From NCBI GenBank assembly GCA_016201205.1, contig JACQDF010000222.1, forward strand, positions 1 through 40,531: 40,531 nucleotides of DNA, written 5' to 3'. Source of the DNA: Acidobacteriota bacterium. GTDB lineage: Bacteria > Acidobacteriota > Terriglobia > Bryobacterales > Bryobacteraceae. The notes beneath the pieces are model-generated. The model saw nothing but the letters and a program-made list of their open reading frames with translations, had not been told where the DNA came from and did not search any database. Of this stretch, positions 7,963 to 16,940 are shown in pieces. Position 1 is the stretch's first letter. Each line of letters starts with the position of its first letter. Made by a program: the position numbers and the translations under genes.

Positions 7963-8229
7963 CCCGGAATTTCCATTTTGGCTCCGGCACAAGGCGAATA
8001 TATGCCCCTAACCCCCTCGTGTCAACACGCAACACCCGCCAACACGTGCGGCGGAGCGAACAGTATTGAGCGCATTGCCGTGACCCCGGCACCAGGATGT
8101 CGCCCGACCTATCTGTCTGCGTCGTGGGGAGGACTCCGGGCGAATCGGCCAGCGACGAGGTCGCCGGGCCTACTAGTCCCGGCAGACGTCCGTCCCCCGA
8201 CTGAAGTCACAGGTTAGAATGGCGGTTCC
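7963..8229. other. intergenic stretch, nothing recognised
   Basis: Lies between the receptor promoter and the stop of the receptor fragment. No RNA gene, supported ORF or obvious terminator seen. Confidence 0.5.
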
Positions 8230-9565
8230 CTAAAAAATGAACTTCAGTGCAAGTTGAATAAGCCTGGGATCGTTGTTCTGGCTCGATATAACCGCAAACT
8301 GGGGAGTTCCGAAAGCCGTGCCGGGCAGGGCAAACTCAACGCGGTTGAACAGGTTATACATTTCCGCTCGAAACTGGAACATAAAGCGTTGCTCGGGTCC
8401 GAATGCGGTGTTCTTGAAGATCGAGAAATCGACGTTGTTGATGCCGGGACCTCTGACATCGGGCAGCGTCCGCGACAGATTCCCGAACGTGAAGGCCGGC
8501 GGCGCGCTGAACTGCGAAGGGTCGAACCAGCGGTTGAGCCTCTGCTGAGCCGGCCCGGTGAGCTCTGCGCTCCGGCCGGAGCTGTTAGGCCGGCTGCCGC
8601 CACCGAGGGAACCGGTCTGGTTGGCGGCCGTGGTGAGAAACAGCGGGACTCCTTTTTGCGCCGTATAGATGCCATTGATGACCCAGCCGGAAATCAGCTT
8701 TCCACCAAGGCCATGGGCGCCGCCAAGGAAGCGTTTTCCCCGGCCGAAGGGAAGATCGAAGTTTCCGCTGATGACCAGCCGTTGCGGCACATCCGAACTG
8801 GAAAGGGACCTCTCCATTCGCATGTCGTAAGGGTTCTGGACGACGGCAGTGGGCTCGAGCCACGAAGTCTGGCTCTCGGTATCGGTAATCAGTTTGGAGG
8901 CCGTGTAGCTGAGCAGAACTCCGGCGCCGGCCTGGAACCGCTTCTGAACCTTCAACTGCATCGAGTGGTAGTTGCTGTTGCCAATGAAGAAACCGCGCAC
9001 CGTCACGTTGTCGAATTGTGGAAACGGGCGCAGCAGTTGTCCCTTCGCCACCGTCGGCGTCGAAAGCACGCCGCGGCTCACCAGACCAAAGAAGGGATTG
9101 GGCGTTTGAGCCACCAGGGCAGTGCCCAGCCGGAGTGTTTCAGCGCTCAGCGTGTTGGACGGGTAAACATTGACGGGAAGCTTGGTGCCCTTGAGACCAA
9201 CATAGGCAACCTCGACCAGCGAGTTTCCCGGCAGATTGCGCTGAACATTGAAGTTCCACTGCTGCGAGTAAGCGTGTTCGCTGAAGGCAACCGTCGTCGG
9301 AATGACCTGCCCGGTGAGCACACGCTGGAGATTCGCGTCCCGGCCGACCGGCTGGGTGATGCCATCGGGGAACGGGTTGCTCAGGACGCGGTACGGGGTG
9401 CGGCCGCCGTCGAGCGAACCGAGAAACGGGCTGCTGCCGGTCGCGGTCGCTTCGACGAGGTTCTCGCGGCGAGCGATGGCCAGCGGCAGAAAGAAGATGC
9501 CGTAACCGCCGCGCAACACCGTCTTGTCAGTGAGGCTGTAGGCGTGCAGGAAGTATAATCGATTT
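8230..9565 (-). pseudogene. C-terminal fragment of a second TonB-dependent receptor
   Basis: Beta-barrel end of an Oar-like receptor: it begins near AYSLTDKTVLRGGYGIFF and runs through SYTASKLITDTESQTSW, QRLVISGNFDLPFGRGKRF, GWVINGIYTAQKGVPLF and FSIFKNTAFGPEQRFMFQFR to the C-terminal FIF. Relatives are about 1000 residues; only about 440 remain, with no signal peptide, regulatory domain or plug. The frame is closed by TGA at about 9566 just before similarity starts, and the only formal start (GTG at 9519) is inside the barrel. It is distinct in sequence from the intact receptor at 4933-7911, so it is not a simple tandem copy. Judged non-functional. Confidence 0.8.
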
Positions 9566-9644
9566 CAGGTCGGACGACACTCGAGGACGAAATAGCCGGG
9601 TCCTTGGCGCCCGGAGGCCGCCATTCTATCGCGCAGGCCGCGGT

Positions 9645-10496
9645 TCATCCTCCCGCCCGCGCGGCTCTGGCACGGATCTCGCCGGCCAGGCTCCGCAACC
9701 AGCTCGGATCCTGGCGCAGGATCTGGGTCACCTGCACGGCGTTCTCGTAATAGTAGCTGGCGAGCAGCGGGCTGATGCGGAACAGCGCCTGGACATGGCC
9801 TCGGATCACGCTCAGATCCTGCGACGGCAGGGGCCCGTCCCATCCTTTTCTTCCACTCTTCACGTAAGCGCGCAACGTACGCTGGAACAGCCGGTCGGCC
9901 ACCGCCAGGGCATCGTTCTGGCCGAGCCCGCTCGACCGCAGCGTCTCGACGCTGGCCGTCAGCAGGGGCAATGCCATGCTGGTGGCGAAACAGATTCCCG
10001 CCGAGTACAACGCCTTTTGCCCGGGGTCGATGGCGACCACCTTCACCCCCGGCTGCTCGAGCAGCCAGCGTGCCTGCCGCACCGCCTTGCGGTCGCCCTC
10101 GACGACATAGAGCCGTTCATCAAACCCATCGACGGGCGACAGCGAGCCGACGGTCGCGCCGGCGCGCGCCAGTTTGTCCAGCGCCAGGCTGTCCAATTCG
10201 CGATCGCAGAGCAGGATGGTCTTGGCCGTCCAAACGAAGGGCGCTTCCAAAAGCTCATCGACGCAGCCGGGCAGCCATCGGGCGGGCATCGAGATGAGGA
10301 GCAGGTCCGCTCCGGCGAGCGCTTCCACCAGCTCGACCGGCTGCCCCGCGCCCAGCACATTGGCGATCCGGCTCGCCAGCCGGTACGAAGACGATCGCAC
10401 CGGACCCAGCCGATCCCGCAGGCGCGGGATGCGCGTCAAAAAGGAATCCTTAATCCTGCCCGCTGCCAGCAGCGCGAGGGACGCTTGTTTCTTCAT
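9645..10496 (-). CDS. Rossmann-like / DUF2520 domain protein
   Basis: 283-residue protein of the ProC-like group. The N-terminal Rossmann part starts [18 protein letters not shown] (the nucleotide-binding turn), followed by [20 protein letters not shown] and [13 protein letters not shown]. The C-terminal all-helical DUF2520 part begins around residue 140, at [20 protein letters not shown]. The family resembles pyrroline-5-carboxylate reductases and 2-dehydropantoate reductases but its reaction is not established. The ATG at 10496 lies inside the end of uvrB, with a 47-nt overlap in another frame. This start is needed because the Rossmann strand begins within the overlap. Translation is probably coupled to uvrB. 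Confidence 0.8.
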   Translation of the reverse strand: MKKQASLALLAAGRIKDSFLTRIPRLRDRLGPVRSSSYRLASRIANVLGAGQPVELVEALAGADLLLISMPARWLPGCVDELLEAPFVWTAKTILLCDRELDSLALDKLARAGATVGSLSPVDGFDERLYVVEGDRKAVRQARWLLEQPGVKVVAIDPGQKALYSAGICFATSMALPLLTASVETLRSSGLGQNDALAVADRLFQRTLRAYVKSGRKGWDGPLPSQDLSVIRGHVQALFRISPLLASYYYENAVQVTQILRQDPSWLRSLAGEIRARAARAGG

Positions 10497-12474
10497 AAGC
10501 CTTGGGGGTGCGCAGCGCTTTGAGCTTGTCTCGGTACTGCGCGGCTTTCTCGAACTCGAAGTTGCGGGCGGCCTCCTTCATCCGCGCTTCGAGTTCGGCA
10601 ATCGCCTTTTCCCGCTGTTCGGGAGTCATGTCTTCGTACTCGGAATCCGCCTCCAGCGGGACGGTGACATAGTCAGCCTCGGCGACAGCGACCAGGCTCA
10701 TGTCGATGGGCTTGATGATGGACTGCGGAATGATGTGGTTGCGCTCATTAAACTCGATCTGAATTGCGCGCCGCCGGTTGGTTTCCTCGATGGCGCGTCG
10801 CATGCTGTCCGTCATCACATCCGCGTATAGTATCGCTTTTCCGTGAATATTGCGCGCCGCCCGTCCGATCGTCTGGATGAGCGATCCGGACGAGCGCAGA
10901 AAGCCTTCCTTGTCGGCGTCCAGAATCGCCACCAGCGACACCTCCGGCAGATCGAGCCCCTCGCGGAGCAGGTTGACTCCGATCAATGCGTCAAATTCTC
11001 CTTTGCGCAGATCGCGCAGGATGCGAACGCGGTCGAGCGTGCTGACCTCCGAGTGGAGGTACCGGCAGCGCACGCCCACCTCCGAGTAATACTCCGCCAG
11101 GTCTTCCGCCATGCGCTTGGTCAGCGTGGTCACCAGGACGCGCTCGTTGTTCCCGGCGCGGGCGCGAATGGCGTGCAACAAATCATCCACCTGCCCGCGG
11201 ATGGGGCGCACCTCGACGTCGGGGTCCACCAGGCCGGTCGGACGGATCACCTGCTCGGCCACCACACCGCACGTTTTGGTCAGCTCGTAGGGCGCCGGCG
11301 TCGCGGAAACGTAGATCACCTGGTTGACGCGGTGCTCGAATTCCTCAAAGGTCAGCGGCCGGTTGTCCAGAGCGCTCGGCAGGCGGAAGCCGAACGAGAC
11401 CAGTACCTCCTTGCGCGAGCGGTCGCCGTGATACATGCCTCGCAACTGCGGAACGGTCTGGTGGCTTTCATCGATAAAGACGAGGCAATCGTGGGGCAGA
11501 TAGTCGAGTAAAGTCGGCGGAGGCTCGCCCGGCAGGCGGCCGGAGAAATGGCGCGAATAGTTCTCGATGCCGTGGCAGTAGCCGATCTGGCGGATCATCT
11601 CCAGATCGAACATGGTGCGCTGGTAGAGCCGTTGCGCCTCGACGAGCTTGCCCTGTTTTTCCACTTCTTTATGCCACCAGGCCAGCTCCGCTTCGATGCT
11701 TTTCAACGCCTGCTCGCGTGTCTCGGCGCTCATCACATAGTGCGTCTTGGGGTAGATGGGCAGCCGCAGATAGGTCTGCCGCACCTGCCCCAGCAGCGGG
11801 TCGATTTTCGAGAGTGTCTCGATCTCGTCGCCCCACAGCTCGATGCGGAATGCGTAGTCATCGTAGGTGGGGAACACCTCAATGACATCCCCGCGCACGC
11901 GGAAGGTGCCGCGGCGGAAATCACCGTCGTTGCGCTCGTAGAGAATCTCGACCAGCCGCTGGAGGATCTGCGGACGGGTCACCTTCTGCCCTTTCTCGAG
12001 CATCAGGAGCATGCCGTAATAGGCCTCCGGGGAGCCGAGGCCGTAAATGCAGCTCACGCTGGCCACGATGATGCAATCCCGGCGCTCGAACAGCGACCGC
12101 GTCGCCGACAGCCGCAGCTTGTCCAGCTCATCGTTGATGGTGGCTTCCTTCTCGATGTAGACATCCGAGGCCGGGATGTACGCTTCCGGCTGGTAGTAGT
12201 CGTAATAACTGACAAAATACTCGACGGCGTTCTGCGGAAAGAAGGTCTTGAACTCCTGGTAGAGCTGGGCCGCCAGCGTCTTGTTGTGGGCGAGAATCAG
12301 CGCCGGCCGTTGCGTCCGCTCGATCACTTTGCCCATCGTGAAGGTCTTGCCGGAGCCGGTGACGCCGAGCAGAACCTGATGCTGCTCGCCATCGTGGACG
12401 GCACGCACCAGTTGCTCGATCGCGGTCTCCTGGTCGCCGCGCGGGCGATAATCCACGGCCAGTTGATAGCCCAT
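10450..12474 (-). CDS. uvrB: excinuclease ABC subunit B
   Basis: UvrB of 674 residues, the usual length. It loads damaged DNA in nucleotide excision repair together with UvrA and UvrC. Seen: N-terminal [15 protein letters not shown], Walker A GVTGSGKT (about 37-44), the damage-probing beta-hairpin region [20 protein letters not shown] (about 91-110), the DEAD-type motif in [10 protein letters not shown], helicase motifs ending QTIGRAARN, and a C-terminal UVR motif ([13 protein letters not shown]). The start at 12474 matches the family N-terminus and lies 7 nt after a TATGGT -10-like box. Upstream ATGs at 12486 and 12492 are in frame but overlap the promoter. The gene diverges from the membrane-protein gene at 12496. 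Confidence 0.97.
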   Translation of the reverse strand: MGYQLAVDYRPRGDQETAIEQLVRAVHDGEQHQVLLGVTGSGKTFTMGKVIERTQRPALILAHNKTLAAQLYQEFKTFFPQNAVEYFVSYYDYYQPEAYIPASDVYIEKEATINDELDKLRLSATRSLFERRDCIIVASVSCIYGLGSPEAYYGMLLMLEKGQKVTRPQILQRLVEILYERNDGDFRRGTFRVRGDVIEVFPTYDDYAFRIELWGDEIETLSKIDPLLGQVRQTYLRLPIYPKTHYVMSAETREQALKSIEAELAWWHKEVEKQGKLVEAQRLYQRTMFDLEMIRQIGYCHGIENYSRHFSGRLPGEPPPTLLDYLPHDCLVFIDESHQTVPQLRGMYHGDRSRKEVLVSFGFRLPSALDNRPLTFEEFEHRVNQVIYVSATPAPYELTKTCGVVAEQVIRPTGLVDPDVEVRPIRGQVDDLLHAIRARAGNNERVLVTTLTKRMAEDLAEYYSEVGVRCRYLHSEVSTLDRVRILRDLRKGEFDALIGVNLLREGLDLPEVSLVAILDADKEGFLRSSGSLIQTIGRAARNIHGKAILYADVMTDSMRRAIEETNRRRAIQIEFNERNHIIPQSIIKPIDMSLVAVAEADYVTVPLEADSEYEDMTPEQREKAIAELEARMKEAARNFEFEKAAQYRDKLKALRTPKAYEETSVPRAAGSGQD

Positions 12475-12477
12475 CCC

Positions 12478-12487
12478 TGTTACCATA
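12478..12487. promoter_or_regulatory. overlapping divergent -10 boxes (uvrB and membrane-protein operon)
   Basis: Within the 21 bp between two divergent start codons lies TGTTACCATA. On the plus strand TG-T-TACCAT (hexamer 12481-12486) is an extended -10 box ending 9 nt before ATG 12496. On the minus strand TATGGT (forward 12482-12487) ends 7 nt before ATG 12474. The two hexamers share five base pairs. No ribosome sites fit in the gap, so both mRNAs would be leaderless or nearly so. -35 elements would lie in the opposite coding sequences. Confidence 0.5.
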
Positions 12488-12495
12488 GTCATCCA

Positions 12496-13272
12496 ATGAA
12501 TCTGTATCTGACAAGGTCGTTTGACCGGTCGGGCTACTACGAAACGCGGTTCCTGCTCACACTGTGCGTGCTGGCGCTGGTTGGGTATCTTGCCATTCGC
12601 AAAAAAGATCGCAACTACCTCGTTCTTTTTCTGAGCGGCGTGTTGTGGCAGGCGCTGATGGAGTACCGGCTCATCTCCGGCGGGCTGCGGGGAAGCTCGT
12701 ACGGGCTGTCGTTTTTCGGAGTTCAACTGCCGGGCTCCGTCTCCTGGCTGTTTCAGGGATTGTTCGAGGGCGGCTTGATCACGGTCTTGAGCTACGCCTT
12801 CCTCGACACATTTCGATTGCACCGCGGCGACCTGGTCCGGCGGCGCCTCTATCTCGGCATGTGCGCGTTGATCGTGATTCTGGCAAGCAGCGTCGGCTGG
12901 ATGGCTCGCGGGCACGCGATCACTTCCGCCCGCCCCATGTTCGCCCCTGGGTCGATCTTCACCGGCTTCGCCTGGATCTGGCTTTCGCTGCTGCTGGCCT
13001 GGTGGAAGGGCGGCGAGATGTTCCGCTGGCTTGGCTGGTATTACTGGGGCACGGTCGTCTATGTGCTTCTGACGTTCGAGCCGCTCCATCTCTTGGGCGT
13101 CCGTTACGTGGCCGTCAAGGATGCAGCCGGCCATTATGCGGCCGCGTCCGGCCTCGACCAGTGGAGATGGATTCTGTGGTCTCATTTGTATGAAGTGGCA
13201 GGCACGAAGATTTACTACTTCGCCATTCCGGCAGCGCTCGGCCTGGTGAGGCTGCCGCGAGGGAAGTCATGA
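12496..13272 (+). CDS. polytopic membrane protein of unknown function
   Basis: 258 residues with about seven predicted membrane helices, for example [58 protein letters not shown] and [17 protein letters not shown]. No catalytic motif or family recognised. It is the first gene of a chain in which each stop overlaps the next start as ATGA, followed by a hydrolase, a nucleotidyltransferase and a fucosidase. This suggests an envelope or carbohydrate role, by context only. Confidence 0.75.
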   Translation: MNLYLTRSFDRSGYYETRFLLTLCVLALVGYLAIRKKDRNYLVLFLSGVLWQALMEYRLISGGLRGSSYGLSFFGVQLPGSVSWLFQGLFEGGLITVLSYAFLDTFRLHRGDLVRRRLYLGMCALIVILASSVGWMARGHAITSARPMFAPGSIFTGFAWIWLSLLLAWWKGGEMFRWLGWYYWGTVVYVLLTFEPLHLLGVRYVAVKDAAGHYAAASGLDQWRWILWSHLYEVAGTKIYYFAIPAALGLVRLPRGKS

Positions 13273-14099
13273 GCTACCTGGATTTTCGCGGACACAAGGT
13301 GTGGTACGAGCAGCAAGGGGAAGGCCCGGTGGCGCTTTTTCTTCACAACGGCGGCAACGATCACCGCATCTGGGATCATCAGGCGGCGTATTTCGCCGGG
13401 CGGAATCGAGTGGTTCTGGTGGATCACCTCGGTTACGGCAACTCCGACAAGCCTGACCTCGAGTACACGCTGCCGCTGTATGCGGATCAAGTGGCTGCGA
13501 TCATCGATCATCTCGGCGCGCCGCGCGTTCGCCTGGTGGGACACTGCATCGGGGCGGCGATGTCGCTGGCTTACGCGGCGCGCTGCCCGCAGCGCGTCGA
13601 GCGTGCGGCCGTGTTCAACATCGCCAGCGAGAATTCACTCTGCGCGGGGCCCCTGGCAGGCGTGTATCGGGGTTTTCACGCCGATCGCAACGCCCGCGAG
13701 CAGTTCATTCAGGGCCTGGAGGGCTCCGGGCTCACGCGCCAGCAAACCGATGAGGCACTCCGCGGGCAGTTTGGCCCGAATCCGCCGGCTGACGTCACTT
13801 TTGAAGAGCACATCCACGAGCTATACAACCGCCAGGGGCAGATGCGCTCGCTGTACAATAATCTGTCGAATTTCGACAGCTTTGCCGCCATCGACCGAAT
13901 GGAGCGGCCCGCCGGCTTCCCTGCCCTGCTGATGCTTTGGGGCGGCGCCAACCAGATTCTGCCGGCGTCCGCCGCCGAAGCCCTGCGGGCGCGATGGCGC
14001 CCGGACCGGGTGGAACTTCTGGAAGGCTGCGGGCATCTGGCGATGAGGGAAAAGCCCGGCGAAGTCAATCGCATCCTGGATGAATTCCTGAACGCATGA
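13269..14099 (+). CDS. alpha/beta hydrolase with Cys in the nucleophile elbow
   Basis: 276-residue alpha/beta hydrolase fold protein. Seen in order: the oxyanion-region segment LFLHNGGNDHRIWDHQ, VVLVDHLGYGNSDKP, the nucleophile elbow VGHCIGAAMSLAYA with Cys93 where Ser is usual, and the catalytic His256 in EGCGHLAMREKPGE. The usual acid position after strand 6 reads WGGANQILP with Asn228 instead of Asp. A Cys nucleophile is known in dienelactone hydrolases, but the missing acid is unusual; a substitute Asp elsewhere or a non-hydrolytic role is possible. ATGA overlaps on both sides show tight coupling with the membrane protein and the nucleotidyltransferase. Substrate unknown. Confidence 0.85.
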   Translation: MSYLDFRGHKVWYEQQGEGPVALFLHNGGNDHRIWDHQAAYFAGRNRVVLVDHLGYGNSDKPDLEYTLPLYADQVAAIIDHLGAPRVRLVGHCIGAAMSLAYAARCPQRVERAAVFNIASENSLCAGPLAGVYRGFHADRNAREQFIQGLEGSGLTRQQTDEALRGQFGPNPPADVTFEEHIHELYNRQGQMRSLYNNLSNFDSFAAIDRMERPAGFPALLMLWGGANQILPASAAEALRARWRPDRVELLEGCGHLAMREKPGEVNRILDEFLNA

Positions 14100-14833
14100 G
14101 TGTGCGAAAAGCGCTGATCCTGGCGGCGGGAAAAGGCACTCGCATGGCCGAGCTGACCCGACATGCGCCCAAGCCGATGCTGCCGCTTCGAGGCAAGCCG
14201 ATCCTCGAACACGTGCTGGACCGGCTTGGCCAGGCCGGCATCAGCAGCGCACTGATCGTCGTCGGTTATTACGGAGACCAGATTCGGCGACACCTGGAAC
14301 ACTACCCCATGCACCTTGAGTTCCGTGAACAAACGGTGCTGAACGGCACAGCGCCGGCGGCGCTGCTGGGCCGGGAATTCATTGCCGGGGAGCCTTTCCT
14401 GCTGACCTTCGGTGACATTCTCTCGATGCCGGCGGATTATCGCGCCCTGCTCGATCTGCTCAGCGAACCCGTGCAGGGCGTGCTGGGAGTCAAGTACGCG
14501 GACGATCCGGCCCGCGGGGCCGCGGTCTACGAAGAAAACGGCCGTGTCGTGCGCATGATCGAGAAGCCGCCACCCGGCGCTTCCACCACGAATTGGAACA
14601 GCGCCGGCGTGTACGCATTTGAGCCTGTCCTGTTCAGCGAACTCGAGCGCGTGCCGCTGTCGCCGCGCGGCGAGTACGAGATCACCAGCGCCATTTCGCA
14701 GCTCATCGATGCCGGCCACCTGCTGAAGCTGTACGCGATCGAAGGCGAGTGGATCGACGTGGGCCGGCCGGAAGATCTGAGCAAGGCAGAGCAGTTCTTG
14801 CAGCACAGTTTGTTCAATCGAGGGAAACGATGA
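14096..14833 (+). CDS. sugar-phosphate nucleotidyltransferase
   Basis: 245-residue NTP-transferase of the RmlA/GlmU/MurU-like family, which joins a sugar 1-phosphate to a nucleotide. The signature ALILAAGKGTRMAEL is at residues 6-20, followed by APKPMLPLRGKPILEHV, the metal-binding FGD in LLTFGDILS, the base/sugar segment RMIEKPPPG and the C-terminal EGEWIDVGRPEDLSKAEQF. The length fits short forms without an acyltransferase domain. Overlaps of 4 nt (ATGA) occur at both ends. Placement between a hydrolase and an exported fucosidase suggests recycling or activation of a glycan-derived sugar; which sugar cannot be told. Confidence 0.9.
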   Translation: MSVRKALILAAGKGTRMAELTRHAPKPMLPLRGKPILEHVLDRLGQAGISSALIVVGYYGDQIRRHLEHYPMHLEFREQTVLNGTAPAALLGREFIAGEPFLLTFGDILSMPADYRALLDLLSEPVQGVLGVKYADDPARGAAVYEENGRVVRMIEKPPPGASTTNWNSAGVYAFEPVLFSELERVPLSPRGEYEITSAISQLIDAGHLLKLYAIEGEWIDVGRPEDLSKAEQFLQHSLFNRGKR

Positions 14834-16233
14834 AACGGCGGACATTTTTCCTGGGCATGGGATCGGCGGCTGCGCAGCAGGCGCCATCCAAATATGAACC
14901 GGCGTGGGAATCGCTGCGGCGGCACACTGTGCCCGCGTGGTTTGAAGACGCCAAGCTTGGGATCTTCATTCACTGGGGCTTGTATTCCGTGCCCGCGTGG
15001 GCGACGCCCACCGGCGAACTCGGCAAAGTGGACCGGAGCAAGTGGTTCCAGAATAACCCTTACGCGGAGTGGTATCTGAACACGCTTCGGCTGAAGAATA
15101 CGCCGACGGCGGAGTATCATGCCAAGACCTATGGCGCGGATTTCGACTATTACCGCTTTGCTGAGATGTTCCAGCTCGAGATCCGGAAGTGGAACCCGGC
15201 GGAAATGGCCAGGCTGTTTCGCGAGGCCGGCGCCCGCTACGTCGTGCTGACCAGCAAGCATCACGACGGTTTCACGCTGTGGCCAAGCAGCGTCGAGAAT
15301 CCTAAGCGGCCCGGGCAGAAGCTGGCCGCCGGGCGCGACATAGTGGGCGAGCTCACCCAGGCCGTTCGCGCGGCCGGTATGAAGATGGGCCTGTACTATT
15401 CCGGCGGTCTGGACTGGACATTTGAAGCCAGACCCATCGCCACTTCCGCGGAGGTCCGCGGCACGGTCCCCCAGACCGGGGAATACGCACGCTACGTGGA
15501 CGCCCACTGGCGCGAATTGATCGGCCGCTACGAGCCTTCGGTGCTCTGGAACGATATCAGCTATCCGAAACTGGCGAAGACTGCGGAGCTGTTCGCCGGG
15601 TATTACAACCGCTTCCCGGACGGCGTGATCAACAACCGCTTTGGGGTCGAGCACAGCGACTTCACCACCCCCGAATACGCGCGCTATGACAAGATCACCG
15701 AGAAGAAGTGGGAGTCGTGCCGCGGGCTTGGTTTCAGCTTCGGCTACAACCGGGTGGAGGGGCCCGAGCATGTGATCGCTTCCGACAAGCTGATCGCGAT
15801 GCTGGTGGACATCGTCAGCAAGAATGGAAATCTGCTGCTGAACGTGGGCCCGCGCGCCGACGGCTCGATCTCGGAGATCCAGAGCGATCGGCTGGCGGCG
15901 CTGGGCCGCTGGATGAAGGCTTACGGGGAAGGCATCCACGGCACGCGGCCGTGGATCCGGCCCTCGGCTGTCACCACGGATGGCGTCGAGGTGCGCTTTA
16001 CTAAGAAACAGAACACGCTTTTCGCGTTTTTGCTCGAGCAGCCGAAACCGGCCTCCATCACGATCCCGAATCTGAGCGGCGCCAGGGGAATGCGGGTGGC
16101 GTGGATCGGGAGCAAACGCGATCTGGCCTGGAAACAGCGCGGGCTCAACCTGGTGATCGAGGCGGGAAAACCGCCGATGGCGGAATTCGCAGCAGGATTG
16201 CGCATGACGCCGGCGCCGGCGTGGTCAGAGTAG
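14830..16233 (+). CDS. exported alpha-L-fucosidase (GH29)
   Basis: 467-residue GH29 glycosidase that removes alpha-L-fucose from glycans. It has a short twin-arginine leader, MKRRTFFLGMGSAAA. Family signatures are LGIFIHWGLYSVPAWA, ARYVVLTSKHHDGFTLW, KMGLYYSGGLDW and the nucleophile segment PSVLWNDISYP with Asp242. Next come GLGFSFGYNR and GNLLLNVGPRADGSI, followed by a C-terminal beta domain. The ATG at 14830 overlaps the nucleotidyltransferase stop (ATGA); an earlier in-frame start would lack the leader. It is the last gene of the four-gene chain. Activity on other alpha-glycosides remains possible. Confidence 0.93.
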   Translation: MKRRTFFLGMGSAAAQQAPSKYEPAWESLRRHTVPAWFEDAKLGIFIHWGLYSVPAWATPTGELGKVDRSKWFQNNPYAEWYLNTLRLKNTPTAEYHAKTYGADFDYYRFAEMFQLEIRKWNPAEMARLFREAGARYVVLTSKHHDGFTLWPSSVENPKRPGQKLAAGRDIVGELTQAVRAAGMKMGLYYSGGLDWTFEARPIATSAEVRGTVPQTGEYARYVDAHWRELIGRYEPSVLWNDISYPKLAKTAELFAGYYNRFPDGVINNRFGVEHSDFTTPEYARYDKITEKKWESCRGLGFSFGYNRVEGPEHVIASDKLIAMLVDIVSKNGNLLLNVGPRADGSISEIQSDRLAALGRWMKAYGEGIHGTRPWIRPSAVTTDGVEVRFTKKQNTLFAFLLEQPKPASITIPNLSGARGMRVAWIGSKRDLAWKQRGLNLVIEAGKPPMAEFAAGLRMTPAPAWSE

Positions 16234-16284
16234 AACGACGTGACGTGCTATCCTGAACGAAGAACGCCATTTCGCAGTCTCCCA

Positions 16285-16360
16285 GGGCCGGTAGCTCAGG
16301 CGGTAGAGCATCTGCCTTTTAAGCAGAGGGTCGCGGGTTCGAGTCCCGCCCGGCTCACCA
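16285..16360 (+). tRNA. tRNA-Lys (anticodon TTT)
   Basis: 76-nt cloverleaf with encoded CCA at 16358-16360. The acceptor GGGCCGG pairs with CCGGCTC (one G-T pair). The D arm is GCTCAGGCGGTAGAGC. The anticodon stem-loop TCTGC-CTTTTAA-GCAGA has anticodon TTT. The T arm is CGGGTTCGAGTCCCG. Confidence 0.97.
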
Positions 16361-16394
16361 GATGATTCAGAATTCCCGCCGTCCGGGCCTGGGT

Positions 16395-16400
16395 TATACT
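16395..16400 (+). promoter_or_regulatory. -10-like box TATACT
   Basis: TATACT lies 9 nt before GTG 16410 and 35 nt after the tRNA. It would give a nearly leaderless mRNA for the lipoprotein operon. Confidence 0.45.
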
Positions 16401-16409
16401 CGCAGTTTC

Positions 16410-16940
16410 GTGCTTTCCCGCGGTGTCAGTTGTGCTGCCCTGATGCTCTCGATGTGCGCTTGTGCGCCCTCGCCGGAGTGGTATCCGCCGCCTGCGCAGG
16501 TGGTGTTGCCGCCGGAGTCCGAGCCGCGCGTTGTGGGCGCGATCATCGCCATGGACTCGCCGTATGTGGACAACTACATCGTCGGCGGAATTGTGCCGGC
16601 GGCCCCGGGTTCGCCGTGGCGCTGGACGCATCAACGGCCGGAATTGCGGTTTCAGCTTGCGGAGATCAAAGGGCTCAGGTTCTTCATGGACCTGGTGATT
16701 CCCGACACGACGTTCCAGAAGACAGGCCCGGTGACGCTTCGCTTTTTTGTCGATGGGAGGCAGATCGGCAGCGCGCACTACGACACGCCCGGGCAGAAGC
16801 GTTTCGAAACGCGGACGCCCGAAAATGTTCTGACGACGAGCCCGATGGTGGTGGCCGCCGAAATCGATAAGGTCTGGGTCTCTCCTCAGGACGGCGCGAG
16901 ACTGGGCTTCCTGCTGATTCGCGCCGGGTTCACCGAGTGA
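16410..16940 (+). CDS. putative lipoprotein of unknown function
   Basis: About 176 residues. The N-terminus (LSRGVSCAALMLSMCACAPS) is a short signal with cysteines at a lipobox-like position, so a lipoprotein is likely; the exact modified Cys is unclear. The mature part begins with a Pro-rich stretch (PEWYPPPAQVVLPPE), and the C-terminal part looks like a beta sandwich (LRFFMDLVIPDTTFQKTG, VTLRFFVDGRQIGSAHYD). The GTG start at 16410 is chosen for its -10 box; ATG 16443 is the alternative. The TGA overlaps the next ATG as TGATG, so it is coupled to the GT-C gene. No family recognised. Confidence 0.65.
   Translation: MLSRGVSCAALMLSMCACAPSPEWYPPPAQVVLPPESEPRVVGAIIAMDSPYVDNYIVGGIVPAAPGSPWRWTHQRPELRFQLAEIKGLRFFMDLVIPDTTFQKTGPVTLRFFVDGRQIGSAHYDTPGQKRFETRTPENVLTTSPMVVAAEIDKVWVSPQDGARLGFLLIRAGFTE

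Noticed and set aside
12475..13185. N-terminal extension of the uvrB frame by more than 200 codons
   Set aside because: The conserved UvrB N-terminus begins at 12474; the extension is low-complexity and lies antisense to a convincing membrane-protein gene.
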